A stretch of 64,000 bases of DNA, taken from NCBI GenBank assembly GCA_024138015.1, contig JAMXBB010000009.1, positions 8,036,863 to 8,100,862 on the forward strand, read 5' to 3'. Both the position numbers and the translations under genes were made by a program. Position 1 is the stretch's first letter; the number at the start of each line of letters is the position of its first letter. The stretch is from Lumnitzera littorea (taxonomy: Eukaryota > Streptophyta > Magnoliopsida > Myrtales > Combretaceae). The notes beneath the pieces are model-generated. The model was not told the DNA's origin, searched no databases, and saw only the letters and a program-made list of their open reading frames with translations. Below are positions 22,730 through 34,774 of the stretch, in pieces.

Positions 22730-23830
22730 TTGGAGATCCATAATATCGCTTGAGCTGCGAAACATGGAAGGTAGGATGTACTTAAATACTTGAAGGTAAG
22801 TCTAATTGGTAAGCAACTCATCTGATTCTATCACTGATTTGATAAGGGCCATAGTACCTTGGGCCTAACTTCTATTGTCTTGTTTTCTTAAGACTATGTT
22901 GGCGATAGGGTTACAATTTGAGCCAAACCTAGTTGCTAATCTTAAACTCTCAGTTAGTTCTCCTTCAATTTGCTTGCCAAGTCATCTTATTCTATGCCCT
23001 CTTAAGGTGAAACTTGAGCATCTTCAAGGTATTCTCCCTATTGGTTAACACTGTGTCAATTGTAGCATTATTAGTCTCCAGTTACGTAGGGCATATGGAT
23101 AGAGGGTAAGTAACCATATAGAATCTAGAAAGGGGTTGCTTGAGTACTAGTGTGAAAGTTTGTGTTGTACCACTACTTCGCCAAGGCTAGGTATTGCATC
23201 CATCTATGCCATTCTTCTCCTGTCACACATCTCAAATAAGTTTCCAAACACCGATTTACAACCTCAATTACTTGTCTTTATGTAGGTGATAGGCTGTAGA
23301 CATATTTAACTTAACACCCTGAATTTAGGAAAAGTCTTTCCAAAAATTGCTCAAAAACACTAAGTCTGTATCACTAGTAATGCTCTCAAGCATCCCATTG
23401 AATTTATACACATTCTTAATGTAAGCATGAGCTACTTGAACGGCTATATAAGGGTGAGCTAGTGCTATGAAATGCCTATACTTAGTAAACCTATCGACAA
23501 TGACCATGATAACCTTATTTCCACTTGATTTGGGTAACCCCTCTATGAAATCCATGGATATATCCTTCTAGTACCCATTAAGTATAGGTAGTGGTTGCAA
23601 AAGGCCAAGGGATGCCACATTTTCAAACTTATATTGTTGACAAACTTCACACAGTCTAACAAACTCCCGTACCTCCTTTTTAAGCCATGGCCAGTAAAAC
23701 ACTGCTCCAATCCGTTTATAAGTAGCTTGAGCCCGTGAATGACCACCCAAAGCCCTTCTATGATAAAGTTGAAGGAGTTTTGCCTTCAAAGCTGAATTAG
23801 GGCCAACAACCAAACATCCCTTCCTTCTTA
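22730..23830 (-). pseudogene. Integrase of gypsy element 2
   Basis: The minus strand reads LLQLYHRRALGGHSRAQATY with zinc-ligand histidines, then FVRLCEVCQQYKFE with the two cysteines. The core follows: DISMDFIEGLPKSSG (first Asp), VDRFTKYRHFIALAHPY, and ESITSDTDLVFLSNFWK (second Asp). After a frame break come VNRCLETYLRCVTGEEWH, WYNTNFHTS and a C-terminal VHPTFHVSQLKRYYG. The H-H-C-C finger and the first two acidic residues survive. Stops at about 23570 and 23325 and many after 23200 inactivate it. Confidence 0.92.
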
Positions 23831-23989
23831 AAATACCATCAATAAAAGAAAAATTCTTTGAGGGTTTATGCTATTGTAACCTTGTCACAACCTTAATGTA
23901 AGCCCCATTTGCCTACCAACTTTGCTTGATCTCATCAATTAAGTTTGTAGGTGCTATAGTAACACTAAGTTATGTCAATCGTAGCCCTT

Positions 23990-24470
23990 ACTTTCTTGAT
24001 AACACATCAGCAGCAAGATTAGTATGCCCTCTTTTGAACTTGATCTCATGGTCCATTTCAAGTAATTTAGTTAACCATTTGTGTTGGCTAGGAGTAACTA
24101 ATTTTTGACTAAGTAAATACTTGAGGCTACGGTGATCGGTTTGAATGATGAAATGTCAACCCATGAGATAGAGTTTCCACTTATCAACCGCATAGACAAG
24201 GGCCATTAGCTCTTTTTCATACACTAATAATGCTTACTGTTAAGGAGTTAAAACCTTATTTAGGTAAGCTATAGGGTGTTGATCTTGTGATAGTATTGCC
24301 CCCAAGCCTTCCCCTCTTGCATCAGTTTTAACAGTGAATGGCTTGCTAAAATCCGGTAAGCATAGCACTGGTGAACTTATTAAAGCAATCTTAAGCTTAT
24401 TAAAAGTTAAGGTGGCATCTTGGTTCTAACCAAACTCCCCTTTCTTAAGTAAGGTCATAAGGTGTTTAGC
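23990..24470 (-). pseudogene. RNase H of gypsy element 2
   Basis: The minus strand reads ISSPVLCLPDFSKPFTVKTD, then ARGEGLGAILSQDQHPIAYL, ALLVYEKELMALVYAVDKWK and FIIQTDHRSLKYLLSQKL, ending HTNLAADVLSRK. These are the consecutive RNase H blocks. The acidic residues in VKTD and QTDH are in place. Stops occur near 24240 and 24160. Confidence 0.88.
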
Positions 24471-24830
24471 TATCATTTCATAGTTTTGTATAAAGTGCTC
24501 GTAGTTTTTATTTAACTCATGGTAATCAATATACAGCCTCTATGTATGGTCCTTCTTCTTTACCATTACTACTAGCGAGGCAAATGGACTATGATTGGGG
24601 TGGATTACACCACTTTCCAACAATTATTTCACCATATTCTCCAACACAGTCTTTTGCATTAAAGAGTGCCTATAGGGGCGTAAGTTCATAGGATTGGTAT
24701 TCACCTTTAAGTGAATCTTATGATCAAATCCCCTACTAAGGGGTAACATGTTAAGAGCCTCAAAAAGCTCATTATACTCCTTTAGCAAGTTGATTAGTTC
24801 TGGTCTAAGTCTTACGTTCATGATCCCCTT
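24470..24830 (-). pseudogene. Reverse transcriptase of gypsy element 2, catalytic palm deleted
   Basis: The frame reads LINLLKEYNELFEALNMLPL, HKIHLKVNTNPMNLRPYR, ESGVIHPNHSPFASLVV and RLYIDYHELNKN. It then jumps inside one codon to YEHFIQNYEMIAKHLMTLLKK, which in relatives lies after the thumb. The catalytic Y/F-x-D-D strand and about 130 residues around it are missing. The junction is at about 24508. Confidence 0.9.
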
Positions 24831-25004
24831 ACTATGTACTGGGGAACATGAAATTACCCAACATTACACATGTACATTAGAATTTGATCTATGCAACAAT
24901 TGAGAAAGTTTGTTACCTTCAATGTACGTCACCACTTTCTCCTTCCCTTCTAAGGAGCATTGTTTCCCCTTCTACGAAAATTGCATGTGTAATTCTTTGA
25001 AGTT

Positions 25005-25289
25005 CTATGCAACTATACCTAAACTAGCTAACCAAGGGATCCCTAAGATAAGTTCGTAGCCAGTAAGAGGTAAAAGAAAAACTTCCACTTCAAATGTAGT
25101 CCTTTGCATGACCCAAGTGAAATGGGGTATTTTAAAACCACATGTCAGTTTAGAACCATTAGCAAGGGTCACATCTAGTGAAGTTATTTCTTGTAGCTCC
25201 AAGCTTACACCCTTAGCCAACTTACTATCAACAAAATCTAAGGAACTCCCACTATCTATGAGGATGTTGATTCGTCGTTTTTTTGACAT
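25005..25289 (-). CDS. Retropepsin domain of gypsy element 2 (open segment)
   Basis: A 94-codon open stretch contains INILIDSGSSLDFVDSKLA, the D-S-G active-site loop, and YELILGIPWLASLG, the second conserved loop of plant gypsy retropepsins. It has no internal stop, unlike its neighbours, but it is part of a broken polyprotein. It would process Gag-Pol. Confidence 0.85.
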   Translation of the reverse strand: MSKKRRINILIDSGSSLDFVDSKLAKGVSLELQEITSLDVTLANGSKLTCGFKIPHFTWVMQRTTFEVEVFLLPLTGYELILGIPWLASLGIVA

Positions 25290-25389
25290 AGCCTATAAGT
25301 ATCATAAGGCCAACTTCCCTTGTTTTTTGCTATAGGGTACAAATGGTCAACTTAAAGAGATCACTTTCTAAGCCACCTTTAGCTTCCAG

Positions 25390-26220
25390 TTCAGCAACTT
25401 CCTATGATGTCCCGTCATTATCTTCTTCAACCATTAACAAGTTGAGTCTCTTCCCTTTATACCTATGATCTAGCCTAAATGCCTCATCACACCAAAAACA
25501 TTGTTTCTTCCTTCACTTTTCCTCTATTTCATCTGGAGTTAAGCATTTTATTTGCCTAGCATTGGTCAAGGTTGGTAGTGGTTTAGGTAGGGTTGGTTAG
25601 GGTGTTGCTAAGTATAGGGGGTTCTTATTGTTGATAGGTGGGGTTGGAAGGTATCTGTAGGTCAGGTTATTTTTTATCATGGGTTGGTAATGGGTATATG
25701 TCTAGGTTTGAGAAGAATAGGTGTTTTGAGAAGGTTTAAGGTATACTTAGGTGGCTTCTAAATTGGCTTCTTAGAGTCTTGCTAATGTGTATGCTTATTG
25801 AAGAGTGTGTAGTTCAAACATGTGAATCAGGTTTTGCAATTCAGGTTTCAACCCAAATAAGAAGAGATTGATTTGGTAAGACTCAATTAAAGCGAGTTGA
25901 GATACCAAATACTGAAATTCTTCTATGTTGTCCACTAGGGTTCTACCTTGGTGTAATTTTTTGAGATCTGCCATCGGATCCTCGTAAGCCTTCTTGCTGA
26001 ATCAAGAATTGAGTGCTCTCACTAGTTCCTACTATGTGGCTTCACCTTCTTCACCTTTGTTATGAGCATAAGAGTGATACCATTGAGATGCTCGATCTTT
26101 GAAATGTAGTGCAGCAATCTTGGTTTTGAATGCTTCAAGGGTTACGTCAATTTGGAAGAACGGCTCCACCCTAAACAACTAAGCATTCAAGTCATCCCCT
26201 TTAAAAGTGGGAAATTCAAC
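25390..26220 (-). pseudogene. gag of gypsy element 2
   Basis: The minus strand reads VEFPTFKGDDLNA, FRVEPFFQIDVTLEAFKTKI, ALHFKDRASQWYHSY, LKKLHQGRTLVDNIEEFQ and YQINLFLFGLKPELQNLIHM, the plant gypsy capsid pattern. The nucleocapsid at about 25475-25510 reads QCFWCDEAFRLDHRYKGK. Its first two cysteines and the histidine remain, and the last cysteine is tyrosine. Stops at about 26060 and 25790 and others break the frame. Confidence 0.85.
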
Positions 26221-26573
26221 TCAAGTAGATCAAGAGGGAACTTAGTAATCTGGAGCATCATCTTTTGTTATTGTTAATTCATGTGCTGTAAGGAGGTTAG
26301 TGGTCACATCATTGATTAATCCTTTATTTTGCTAACACTCGACAATTCAGGGAAACCAATTTTAGAGTTGCTGAGTTGTTGTTGGATGGTTATAAAGGTG
26401 GCGCCTTACTGGTTCAGTTGTTCTTGCTACTCATTAAAGGTATCAGTAAACAACCTAACCTATCCACTTTCTTTTTTATGTTGCTTTTCCTCTTATTCCT
26501 TGAATAAGCTTTGAATTAGCTCTTCCATCTTACTTTGCTCTCTGGTTTCAAGCATCAACTTGCCACCTAAAGT

Positions 26574-26586
26574 GGCTTTGATACTA
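26574..26586 (-). other. Primer-binding site of gypsy element 2
   Basis: The minus strand reads TAGTATCAAAGCC two bases inside the 5' LTR. It differs from the methionine-tRNA site TGGTATCAGAGCC at two positions (both G to A). Confidence 0.78.
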
Positions 26587-26588
26587 GT

Positions 26589-27122
26589 TGATGCATAGTG
26601 GATTGAACAATAGAACACTTCAATAATTTGGTCGAATACAACCAAATGAAGACTCAAATACAAGCCTTAGATAATGTATTTAGTAATACTAATTCTAATG
26701 ATTCCTTATTACATCTATAACTACATATATATATGATATGTTATGATGCTAAATGCATGATATACTATAGTGATGATACGTGTACTATTTTGTTATTAAG
26801 AATATTCTTTTATGAATTTTTGACATGTGTGTTAGTTACTCATGTGAAATGTTTAAGTGAAATGGACTAGTGCTTTTTATCAATTATTAGATAGGTCCAT
26901 CCAAGTAGGCCCATAACTTAACCTATGTCTTCAACTACTCGACTCACTTTACCCATTCGGCCCAACCCACTTGTCTAAGCACTCGATGGAACATATCGAG
27001 TTGTATAGAGATCTTCATCCAAATCTTCCTGTCCTCTACTTGTCTTGTCTCTACCCATGTTTGTTAGGGTTTCTCTATACACAACCCTTAGTTTCCTCTT
27101 CTCATCCATTGAACCCATATCA
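26589..27122 (-). repeat. 5' LTR of gypsy element 2
   Basis: It aligns with 21940-22494. On the minus strand it runs from TGATATGGG at 27122 to CTATGCATCA at 26589. Confidence 0.93.
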
Positions 27123-27354
27123 TAAGGGTAACTAAAGTTGGCTTCTCAGTCATACCAAAGGTACTTACAAAGATTTTGAGGAAATTAAGGATGAAGAAAT
27201 CAGCTAGTTGGACATACTAGCAAGGAATTGCTTAATTAAAGATGTTGCAAGCTATATGCATAAAGTTTTGATCATACCTAATTTATGTTATTGGATCAGG
27301 GGCTAATGCAAAATCTAATGACAAAAAGCATACATTATGACCTTAGGATTAGTT

Positions 27355-27470
27355 ATTCCTAGATTGCCTTTGTTAAATGCATGGTTCCACTAGGTATTAT
27401 TAGCTAAAGGAGTATGATTCCAAAGCTATAAACATCACTTTTTCTAAACAAGTTTCCTAATGAATGGAAT
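27355..27470 (-). pseudogene. Receptor kinase exon: kinase subdomain IX
   Basis: After acceptor TTTTATAG the minus strand reads FHSLGNLFRKSDVYSFGIIL, the invariant D-V-Y-S-F-G block of plant receptor kinases. It then hits a TAG where the family has glutamate in LLEL. The first base completes the split codon left by the upstream exon (Asp-Pro-Lys then Phe), so the splice phases agree. Later kinase subdomains X-XI were not recognised to the left; gypsy element 2 begins at 27122. Confidence 0.83.
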
Positions 27471-28029
27471 CTATAAAACATAGATAAGTCTTAGTTAGGG
27501 ATCTCACAAATTTTGAAATGTTTAGAATAATAATGCTAGGGGTAGTTGTCTAGCTATTTTATCAAGATTGACAATCTTTAATATAACATAGCATAGAAAA
27601 AGAACATGACACGATTAAGAATAGTACTGATGAGGTAGAACATGAAAGTGATGATGATAAATACTAATAAACATCATCATAATATAAGCGAGTTATTTAT
27701 GATCTCTAACCAACTTTATATGTGCCGATATACACTGGGAATTTAATACACAATAAGATACAAACATAACCAGCAATCACAAAATGTAATCCCAATAATA
27801 AATACTTGCTTAGGTCAAAGTAATTATGTTGCCAATGCATTGCCCTTTTGGCATAAATCAGAGCTTTTTCACTAAAATAATGGCTGCATGATATGAGCAA
27901 TTTAAGAATCATTGTATATCATACATTTACTATTGAAAAGATTGATGTGGAGCTAAAACGTTCCATTCACTAAGAGAAAGATACAAAGCTTTTTGTCAAA
28001 TTTAAACTATAATGAATTTTGAATCTTAC

Positions 28030-28228
28030 TTGGGATCAAGATATCCTGGTGTACTAACAAGACAAATAGAAATATGAGACTCGTTTTTCACTTCCAAATG
28101 CTTTTGACAATCCAAATATGCTATTTTAACTTGCACATTTTCATTCAATAAGATATTTGAAGACTTCAAATCTCTATGAATGATTGGTGGCTTGCATCCA
28201 TGATGTAAATAATTCAATCTTACAAATT
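28030..28228 (-). pseudogene. Receptor kinase exon: catalytic loop and activation segment
   Basis: The minus strand reads RLNYLHHGCKPPIIHRDLKS, then SNILLNENVQVKIAYLDCQ and STPGYLDPK. The H-R-D catalytic loop and the N of the metal site are present. The D-F-G aspartate position reads K-I-A-Y-L, so the metal-binding Asp is lost. The donor is AA/GTAAGA. Possible acceptors are AAGCCAAG or TTTGTAAG. Confidence 0.88.
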
Positions 28229-28299
28229 CTTGGCTTGAAAAATCAACTATATGATTATAAAATATTAATAACATTGTCGTGCTTTCATAAAAGGCATAC

Positions 28300-28369
28300 C
28301 TTTTGTTGCATCTATCACAATTTGTAGCATTTTAATCCAACCTAATGCATTGTGATTTTTTTTTTTTTT
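28300..28369 (-). pseudogene. Receptor kinase exon: subdomain VIa start
   Basis: The minus strand opens with a run of 15 A and reads KNHNALGWIKMLQIVIDATK, matching the W-x-x-R-L-x-I-A-x-D-A-A helix of plant receptor kinases. The donor is AAAAG/GTATGC. The A run lies in the coding part and would give extra lysines. Confidence 0.78.
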
Positions 28370-28460
28370 CTATAGCTAGAAGAATGAAATATACACATGT
28401 ACAATTAATTGCATCAGACATGACTCTTAGAGAAATCTTGGATCAAATAAAGATAATTAC

Positions 28461-28601
28461 CATCTAATAATTATCTAATAAATGCTCGTTTAAATTTACT
28501 CCTAGAGTATATTCATATATTAAGGCCATGTTTTTAATATCATCACAATATCTAACAAGAGAAACTAATTTTATATGGTGAGTAATCATTAGGAGTTGTG
28601 C
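28461..28601 (-). pseudogene. Receptor kinase exon: subdomains III-V
   Basis: The minus strand reads AQLLMITHHIKLVSLVRYCD, then NMALIYEYTLGVNLNEHLLD. These are the H-x-N-L-V-S-L-x-G-Y-C and A-L-I-Y-E-Y hallmarks. The acceptor is ATACTGTAG and the donor ATG/GTAATT. An in-frame TAG lies near the 3' end. The G of G-Y-C is arginine. Confidence 0.85.
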
Positions 28602-29697
28602 CTACAGTATAAATGACTCTTTACTTAATATATTTTTTAGCACTGCTTATAGTTATGCTGTGTTTGTTGTAAAAAAATCATGTTGTGAAACTTTGCTTTT
28701 TCAATATTTGATATAAGCAAACTTTAGGACAATATTGTGGTCACTAACTTAACTTTAAACGTTTTTGCAATTTTATATGTCAAGTTTTAAGTGTCAAATT
28801 ATGTACCTAATTAAAATTTTAGTTGTTGTTGCTACTATTACTTAACTATTTTCCATCAATAATTGTTAACTTAGCCATAATTAGAAACCGGTAACATGTT
28901 GACACACGAAATTATAGTGTGATTGATTTTGCACAAAGTGAGCCTTAATTTTATTTGTTTTGTTTTAATATTTAACTACATTAATTTATTCTAATTTTAC
29001 AATTTCGATTGTATATTTTCCTAAAAATGTGTATAATTTTTCCTAATATAGATGCATGATTGGCATTTGATTAGCTAATAAAAAATTGTAAAATTGACAA
29101 TTATTATTGATTTAATAATGATGACTAGACTAAGAGTCAATAAGTAGAAAATGATGAGGTAAAAATGATGACAACTAAACTCTTTGGATGTATATTTTAA
29201 AACTTCAAAATGAGAGGTAAAATTGCAAGAATGTGAAAAGTATAAGTAGTCACCAAGATATTGACCCATCAAAGCGTTGTATGTTGTATCTATCAAATAT
29301 CGATGAATTACTCTTAAGATGTAGATTTTGATGACATTTAACAATGAATGTTTAATAATCACAAAAATATTAGTAGAAAATGAAAAAAAAAATTATGCCC
29401 TCTTTCTATAAATGAAAATTATTTTTTCATTTTCCCTTGGTGTTTTTTCGGATGGCTAACCACCACCATTAACCAAAAACTATTTATACTCAACTCCTAT
29501 CATTACTTGTCCTTAAATGTTACGAAAATAGCAAGCTCTTAAAATTATCATAATATTATTTAACAATATTTAATATTTTATCATAATGAAAATTGCAAAA
29601 AGTTTTCTATGAAATAAATACACCCTAAATTATATAGAATGGAGTATACCATAGTCTAAAATGCTATATTAATTGAAGTTTTAAATGAGTGCAAACT

Positions 29698-29911
29698 TCT
29701 ATTTCAAATTGCTTATATCCTTACTTTGATGTTAGAGAAAACACTTTAACGGCCACTCTATCACCATAATTCAATGTGCCAAAATAAACCTTTCTAAACC
29801 TTCTTCCCCAATAATTGTGTTAAAGTTATTAGTTACTTTTGCAATCTCATTGTATATAAAAGGTCGATTTTTTTGCCTTCAATTTGCTTTTAGTAGAAAC
29901 TCCCCTTGAGG
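29698..29911 (-). pseudogene. Receptor kinase exon: juxtamembrane and subdomains I-II
   Basis: After a pyrimidine-rich acceptor (TTTCTCTTTAG) the minus strand reads RPFIYNEIAKVTNNFNTIIG, the start of the kinase domain. After a one-base frame change it continues as KVYFGTLNYGDRVAVKVFSL, with the ATP-binding lysine in V-A-V-K. It then reads TSK, a TAA where relatives have Gln, and GYKQFEIEV. One glycine of the nucleotide loop is glutamate. Confidence 0.87.
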
Positions 29912-32900
29912 CTAAAGAGAAAAGAACAATTTTGATGTGCCATTATTGTTCATATACTAATATTTATAATCTAGTTGCTAGATACGAACACACAAACACA
30001 AAGGATGGTGCACTCACAATATGGGTATCAAAAAATGAAAAAAGATTAAGAAAATCAATCAAGTTAGAGTGATTTTTCTAAATAATAAAGATAGCAAACT
30101 AAGATTAACTAATAGTATTATGCAAAACGGATACTCCATGCATGTAGGCAAAAATTCTAGAAATTTAAGGATGAATCATCCATCGAAACTTACCATGGAT
30201 GATAAAGGGACTTATCTATATATTATGTATTGTCAATGTATCAAGCTTGGAATCTATTTTTGGCATCAATAAGAGTGATGATCAATATGTAAATAATGGA
30301 CTAATGTATAAAAAGTTTATAAATCTAGCATGATCAATATGGTTGAAAGAAAGACATTCATATGAATGATGTAAATAAAAAAGAAAAAATGAATTATGGA
30401 AATAACTCAAAAAGGAAAAGTTGTTGTTACTTAATTTGGTAAATGTCAAGAAATTTCTTTGATGAAGAAATTAATTATGAATCTTATATAGAAGTTATTA
30501 TTATTTATTTATTTATTTTATTTATTGTTGATGTAAAGTACTTTTCGTTTCACACCTTTAAGTAACTTTTTCAAAAAAAAAATAAAAAAAAAATAATTGC
30601 TATTCTTACTAAAACATTCCTTATTTCAATGATACTAAACTACGAGGCAATACACCTATGATTCGTATATACAGAAAGCAAAATGAACAAAAAAGAGGAA
30701 AATATTATGTTTTATTATTCATAAAATAAAAAATAATAATAATGTATTATCATTGAATGTAAAACTATAAAATAAATCATCACTTTTACATTTACATTAA
30801 ATATAAAATTAATGGAAAACACAGTTGTAATCCTTCAATAGGAGATAATAGAAATGTGTCACCATATGGAGTTAAGTTTTAAGATTACCCTTTTTTTTCT
30901 TTGAATTATTTTTTGAATAAGAAAAATAATCATATAGGGATTTTTATTGTAATTTAGTTTTAGAAAAATTGTATTAATATGTTTTCATTAAATAATGTTG
31001 ATTTTATAAGTTAATCAAATTGGAACTCAATAATATTATATTCATTTCTTATTTTTCTCTTCATATAATAATAAAACTATGAGTTTATAAAAGTAAAATA
31101 ATAATTATTACTAAGCAAGACCAACTTATCTTTTGACTTAGTTTTGCATTTTTCTTTTTTTTTTCTTTTTATTTTTTTTTACATCATTTACTTGAGCATC
31201 TTTCTTTTGGTTATATTGATCATGCTAAATCCATCCCTCTTATTTTAATGTTTATGGAATTTAGTTTTGATTGTACTTAAACAAAATATAATAGATTATT
31301 TATAATATTAAAGTAGTGAAGCCGAATTTAGGTATCTTGCATATTCTTATAAATTTTTAATTTTCAAACTTATAGGCAAATGCAAAATACTTTTGGTTTC
31401 ACACATCTATGTAATTTATCTAAAATAAAAGTCATCATTATTTAATTGTTCCCATATAAAGTAAGATAAAGTTTGATTTTTATTATATTTTTCTCTCTCA
31501 TATCGTTACCCTTTCCTCTCCTTAACCACTATTTATCATATTATATTTATATGCAATAATAATTGTACTCTTATAGGCAAACTATAGTAAAGACACCTCA
31601 ATTTACTATAATAATTAATATTATTATCACTATACATTGATAATCCTATTAGTCAAATTATAATAAATATATATATCAATGTACGTTAATAATTATAATA
31701 ATATACATTAATACGCATTGATAATTATACACAATCAAACAATAGTAAATATATAATATAGTTAATGTACAATAATTTGTTGAGTCAAACTACAATAAAT
31801 ATCTATCAATATACACTTTAATATATAATTACACTTATCGTATTAGAACAGCAATGGTTGCTTTGTATTACTTATACTTATGAACTTTTAAAGGAAAATT
31901 CCATTATAATTATATTTTGGTCAAAGCAATATAATTTCGGATATATATGTTACATATCATATATAAACCATTTTATATACTATATCATACAATATGTTAT
32001 AATAAATATTACATTACATTCTATTACACATTATATGTGTTATGATTAAAGTTTTTTTAAACCTCTTTGAAAGAGAATGTGAGTTAGTTTCTCGATCTCT
32101 CTCAAATCATTATACATTTTCCAATAATAATACATTTTAAAAGTAGTTTCCATCAAATATTAAAATGTCTTTTATGATGTTTTATATATTCAATTTTAGT
32201 TAAATGACTAAAAATTTGTTTGACTCATTAGTAATATGTTTCGATTCCCATTAATATCAATTCTAATTAATAATTCATAGATAAATCATTAATTTATGAC
32301 ATCATTATTAACATTATTATCACTTATCATCAATATATATAGTATTAAAGCTTTAAGGGTCTTCAATGTCTTACTTATTTTATTTTAATTAAGTGACTAA
32401 AACTAGAATAACTTTATATGTGTTCTAAAATATGATATAAAGTGTATACAAGAGAAATACTAAGTTTTCCTTTTCATTTTTTTTAATACTCACATAATCA
32501 CTTTTTATATGTTTTTCTTTCTCTTGTTGAATATCCAATGAATCACATATAATAAATAATTTCGTTTTTAAAACCTTATATTACTTAAATAATTTTTAAC
32601 ATATTTCTTATAACATATGAAAATCATTAGATTATATTTATGTTTTCTTAAAAAAATAATTATAATCATTATTCAAATTTTTATTCGAGCTCTCTTTAAC
32701 TAGTTATATAATAATTTCTATAACCTGATGTTGTATAGTAACACAGTTAATGTATGGGCCATTGATACAAAAGTAGGGGATATTAAATATTACCAACTTA
32801 TTATATTTACATAAATTAGGGAAGTTATGAGGAAAAAAGAAGAAAAAAAAAAAAACAAAGAGAAAAAGAAAAGCTACAAAATGTAAGGGGATTTGAAAAT

Positions 32901-33606
32901 TGTTGGTAACTTTTCTCGAAATCGGTAATATACATGTGTCTTAATAGTTCTAGAGTAAAATTCCATTTATAGGAGAGAGTTATGAATTTTGAATACATTG
33001 ATGTATTTTAAGAAAACTAATAAAATTTTAAAGGTGAATCACACAATTTCAAATTCAAGCAAAGTTTGGATATTTACGGAGATTTACAAATTTTAACGAA
33101 GTTGAATAATCAAAGAACTTTAAGTAGAGTAGTGAAGTTATGGCAAAATAAGGAGAATTTTATTCGACTGAGCAATTAAAATTTTGCAAAAGAAATATAA
33201 GAAAAATTTTATGTGAGGAAATATTAGAGCAACTCATGAAATCTAATGTTATTTACAAAAATTCTTGCTAAGTTTGTTTGTAGTTACTAAAATATTTTCA
33301 TAAATCATAGAGGAAGTTAAATTCAAGGAAAACTTAAAATATATAGGCACAGAATGAATTTTAAACAAAACTAGAAGCAATAACATGGTGACAATGAACA
33401 ATAAGGGTTTATGACAAAATATATGAAAAGTTAATGACGTATTTTATAGGATAGATGTTAATAAGAAATGACTTACATGCACATTTCAAGCTCTTTCTTA
33501 CAATTAATTGGTTTTCAGATTAACAATTAACATATTACTTAAGGCCGAAATTTCCGCTCTAATTGCGATGTGAAATTAGAGAACCATATATGGAAAGTAT
33601 ACTCAC
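29912..33606 (-). other. AT-rich presumed intron and decayed LRR region
   Basis: Leucine-rich-repeat and transmembrane exons are expected here between the pieces on either side. I found only one weak candidate, IRAEISALSNM at about 33534-33568 on the minus strand. The rest is A/T-rich (30500-32900 especially), with poly-T at 31150-31180 and poly-A at 32838-32870. The plus-strand frames 29884-30272 are unrecognised. Confidence 0.4.
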
Positions 33607-33701
33607 AAGGAGGTGACCCTAGGGGGGTTATCATATCTACAATTTAAACCCTCGCAAATGTAAGCATTTGGTACACATGGATCACCCTGCCAAGTCTCTC
33701 C
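33607..33701 (-). pseudogene. Receptor kinase exon: malectin-LRR linker
   Basis: The minus strand reads ETWQGDPCVPNAYICEGLNC, then RYDNPPRVTSL. This is the diagnostic W-x-G-D-P-C linker before the leucine-rich repeats of the malectin-like LRR receptor kinases. The acceptor is GCATTGTGTAG and the donor TT/GTGAGT, both good matches to consensus. This piece has no internal stop in its frame. Confidence 0.88.
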
Positions 33702-34086
33702 CTACACAATGCCGAAGATAAAAATGAAAAGAAAAGAAAGAACAAGGTAAAGCATGCCTTTGAAGAAAAAGTCCTGAAAACAAATGTACTATTTGTTTCA
33801 GTCCTATGATTAACTAGATTTTGTAACGTGTAAATTTGTTTCAACATTTTTTGTTTGTACTTTTCTTGTCCATTCTACTGTTCAGCACTATAAATGAATA
33901 ATATAATTATATTTCTACTACTGCAGCCAAATAAAAGAATAATAATGAGAAAAGATCCAGAAAAAAGAGCTATATTGGAACTCTGCATCTTCTATATAAA
34001 ATTAGCTAAACAAATTTTTTAAAGGAACATAACTAATATAAACTGGATCTTTTATGGATAAAGTGAGAAGAGGGCACAATGTACCT

Positions 34087-34612
34087 ATGACACGTTTAGT
34101 TCATAGAATAGAATGAGGAGAGAATGAAATAAAAATTCCGTAAGGAATGAAACAATAATATAATACATATTACTTTATTTAGTTGGATTATAAATAATTT
34201 AGAAATAAACAAATAATATAATTTTAATATCCAAATTATTCTTGGTCCATTTTCTTTCTCAACTAATCTTAAAATAATAAGTGGTGATAGTTGATGTGGT
34301 GATAATGGTGGCGGCAATAGTAGTGGAGGTGGCTACGATGGTTAGTAGTGGTGGAGGCAGCAGCGGTGGTTGGTGACAACGACAGTAGCTGTAGTAGTGG
34401 CGATGGTGGTGGTCAGTGATGGCGATGGCGATAATAGTGATAGTAGTGATGAGGAATCGTGATTTCTTAGTTGAATTAAGGAATTTATATTACTTGATTT
34501 CAAATAATAAGGATTCTTGTGGAATTACGATTCCGTTAAAAAAAAAAAAGTAAATGTGGTGATGGCAGAATAAGGAAGTAATGAAATTCTAATTTCATAA
34601 ACTGAACGTACC
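34087..34612. mobile_element. MITE-like element with internal trinucleotide repeat (copy 1)
   Basis: The ends are inverted: ACGTTTAGTTCATAGAAT on the left and the reverse complement of ACGTTCAGTTTATGAAAT on the right. The flanks of the internal microsatellite (AGAAATAAACAAATAATATAA.., and GATTTCAAATAATAAG..) match those of 62898-63800. No transposase and no clear target duplication. It lies in the presumed receptor-kinase intron. Confidence 0.68.
34280..34450. repeat. (GGT/GAT/AGT)n microsatellite in MITE copy 1
   Basis: An imperfect array of GTG, GTA, GAT and GGC triplets, about 170 bp. Confidence 0.85.
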
Positions 34613-34690
34613 CTTAGTGTTTTGCACAGCATTTGAGTCTCTAGAATTCAGTTTTGTAACCATAGTGTATCAATGCATTGCGATAGCAAA

Positions 34691-34774
34691 AGTAACAACC
34701 TGTTATTCAATTTGTAATTATAGATCTTTGCTAGTAACAATCTGTTATTCAATTTGTAACCATGGATCTATGCT
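34691..34774. repeat. Two-copy tandem repeat, 42-bp unit
   Basis: AGTAACAACCTGTTATTCAA and AGTAACAATCTGTTATTCAA open two adjacent units ending ATCTTTGCT and ATCTATGCT. Confidence 0.85.

Larger units (their letters stand above)
21940..27122 (-). mobile_element. Ty3/gypsy LTR retrotransposon, element 2, with TSD TAAGG
   Basis: Two LTRs (21940-22494 and 26589-27122) with inverted TGA/TCA ends enclose gag, protease, RT, RNase H and integrase in that order on the minus strand. The five bases TAAGG occur at 21935-21939 and at 27123-27127, a perfect target-site duplication, so both ends are original. The tRNA-type primer site and a clean polypurine tract are present. Pol is broken by stops and by a deletion in RT, so the copy is non-autonomous. 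Confidence 0.95.

Noticed and set aside
27706..27912. 68-codon minus-strand frame between kinase exons
   Set aside because: No kinase motif. It lies in the intron between the exons at 28030 and 27470.
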